Assembly: GCA_904419095.1 (NCBI GenBank)
Contig: CAJFQT010000026.1
Location: 1 to 15,000 of the forward strand
Source of the DNA: an uncultured Clostridia bacterium
GTDB taxonomy: Bacteria > Bacillota > Clostridia > TANB77 > CAG-508
DNA length: 15,000 nt
Reading direction: 5' to 3'
In this document: positions 14,392 to 15,000 of the stretch, piece by piece
How the letters are laid out: each line of letters opens with the position of its first letter
Position numbering within the stretch: position 1 is the first letter of the stretch
Notes under the pieces: generated by a model
Seen by the model: only the letters and a program-made list of their open reading frames with translations
What the model was told of the DNA's origin: nothing
Databases searched by the model: none
Made by a program: the position numbers and the translations under genes

Positions 14392-14480
14392 CAATTTTGG
14401 AGCAATGAAATTCATAAAAATCCATAAAAACGAGAAAAAAGTGTAAAAAATAGATAAAAATATAGTCAATTTTGGAGTAA
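14392..14480 (+). repeat. Direct repeat pair CAATTTTGGAG(C/T)AA near the yebC junction
   Basis: CAATTTTGGAGCAA (14392-14405) and CAATTTTGGAGTAA (14467-14480) match at 13 of 14 positions, 75 bases apart in the same orientation. Related shorter units are TTGGAGCC (14348-14355) and CGGAGCAA (14387-14394). Confidence 0.6.
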
Positions 14481-14582
14481 AAATATTTCCCTATTGGCTA
14501 TATTTTTTGTAAAAAAACCCCAATATTTATAAATTCAAAAGTGTATTTTTTATTGAGAATAGTGGAAATTTAGTTTTTTAAT

Positions 14583-14601
14583 ATACAACTAAGAGTTGTA
14601 T
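14583..14601. repeat. Inverted repeat ATACAACT-AAG-AGTTGTAT
   Basis: Perfect 8-bp arms with a 3-nt centre. No T-run follows, so an operator or DNA-binding site is as likely as an RNA hairpin. Confidence 0.5.
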
Positions 14602-14789
14602 GAATTTTAGAATAAAAAACATATAAATTTAACAAAAAAATGTTTGTTTTAAATAAAGAGGATTTGTAAAAAAATTATTAATATTTCAATTTTAAATCCA
14701 AAATAGTTAAAAAATTTGAGTTAAAAACATAGAAAACAAGCATTATTTGTACAAATATAAGGCAAAATAGTTGAAATAGAGGGGTACTG

Positions 14790-14814
14790 TTTTTATATTT
14801 TAAAAATATAAAAA
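14790..14814. repeat. AT-only inverted repeat
   Basis: TTTTTATATTTT (14790-14801) and AAAATATAAAAA (14803-14814) are perfect reverse complements separated by one base. With only A-T pairs it may arise by composition. Confidence 0.4.
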
Positions 14815-14841
14815 ATGCTAAAATTCTTTAATATAAAGAAA

Positions 14842-14869
14842 TTGACGAGTTTTGATAAAAATGTATACT
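14842..14869 (+). promoter_or_regulatory. Candidate rightward promoter inside the yebC-linked element
   Basis: TTGACG (14842-14847), 16 bases, TATACT (14864-14869). Transcription would run off the window end, through the palindrome at 14973-14994. Confidence 0.45.
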
Positions 14870-14972
14870 AATAAAAATAGAGGTTTAACTTCTCATATTA
14901 AAACAAAAAATAAGTGGAATTAAATAAGTAAATTGTTAATACAAAAATATAAAGTTATTCAAAACTATATGA

Positions 14973-14994
14973 TATGGTGTAAAAATACACCATA
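14973..14994. repeat. Inverted repeat TATGGTGTA-AAAA-TACACCATA
   Basis: Perfect 9-bp arms with a 4-nt centre, about 100 bases downstream of the candidate promoter. It has the form of a repressor operator or a leader hairpin for the first gene beyond the window. Confidence 0.5.
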
Positions 14995-15000
14995 AATTAT

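Larger units (their letters stand above)
14338..15000. mobile_element. Probable end of an integrated mobile element inside yebC (continues beyond the window)
   Basis: From about 14338 the yebC reading frame is replaced by AT-rich DNA with no convincing ORF for more than 600 bases. Near the junction, GGAGC-type repeats recur (14348, 14387, 14397, and a diverged copy at 14472). Such clustered short repeats are expected of integrase arm-binding sites at element ends. Further in lie several palindromes and one good rightward promoter. No integrase or other diagnostic gene is in the window, so the type of element (phage, ICE or other) is undetermined. Confidence 0.5.

Noticed and set aside
14392..14480. 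CRISPR array
   Set aside because: Only two copies of a 14-nt repeat 75 bases apart, with no regular spacer-repeat pattern anywhere in the window.
1..15000. tRNA or rRNA genes
   Set aside because: No cloverleaf with a GTTCGA-type T-loop and CCA-proximal stem, and no rRNA-like GC-rich conserved tract was seen on either strand by eye.

Overview
The window reads as chromosomal DNA from a very AT-rich Gram-positive bacterium, most likely a member of the Clostridia. The reasons are strong Shine-Dalgarno (SD) sequences such as AAAGGAG and AGGGAGGAA, heavy use of ATA/AGA/AAA codons, an AddA-type helicase-nuclease (the Firmicutes counterpart of RecBCD), NatA/NatB-like ABC genes, and a CIRCE-type heat-shock operator. 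No rRNA, tRNA or CRISPR array is visible. The genus cannot be named from this sequence alone.

Layout. 1-1016 is the C-terminal end of addA (RecB-type nuclease domain). Its last codons are replaced by the left end of a REP/RAYT-type transposable element (975-2159), which carries its own tyrosine (HUH) transposase. Directly after the element comes a NatA/NatB-like ABC exporter pair (2180-4325) closed by a terminator. Next are an NMN-adenylyltransferase-like gene (4538-5008), an RsmB/NOP2-family RNA m5C methyltransferase (5079-6035) and a cation diffusion facilitator with a manganese-type site (6178-7341). A palindromic repeat follows, then a small heat-shock protein (Hsp20) behind a consensus promoter overlapped by a CIRCE-like operator. 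A shared terminator separates it from a convergent MgtA-like P-type ATPase on the minus strand (8045-10666).

Downstream of the ATPase's 5' end, a 161-bp transposase-less element (10855-11015) carries the same 29-nt terminal repeats as the RAYT element. It lies between a predicted promoter and the SD of a DUF2207 membrane protein (11031-13040) with an odd glycine-rich tail. Then come a tiny ORF, a decayed gene fragment, a membrane-anchored DUF3221-like protein (13410-14015) and a terminator. The window closes with the first 11 codons of yebC, abruptly joined to about 660 bp of gene-poor AT-rich DNA. This looks like the end of an integrated mobile element extending past the window.

How it fits together. 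The main theme is a family of inverted REP-like repeats and their transposase. Two insertions sit immediately in front of the SD of the downstream gene. One brings a likely outward promoter, and both put potential hairpins in 5' untranslated RNA. A second theme is metal and stress homeostasis: a probable Mn exporter, an Mg-type P-ATPase and CIRCE-controlled Hsp20 are close together, though nothing shows that they form one operon. Nothing here amounts to a clearly new defence or biosynthetic system. The REP/RAYT family, the yebC junction, and the altered ion-site residues of the ATPase deserve the closest look.
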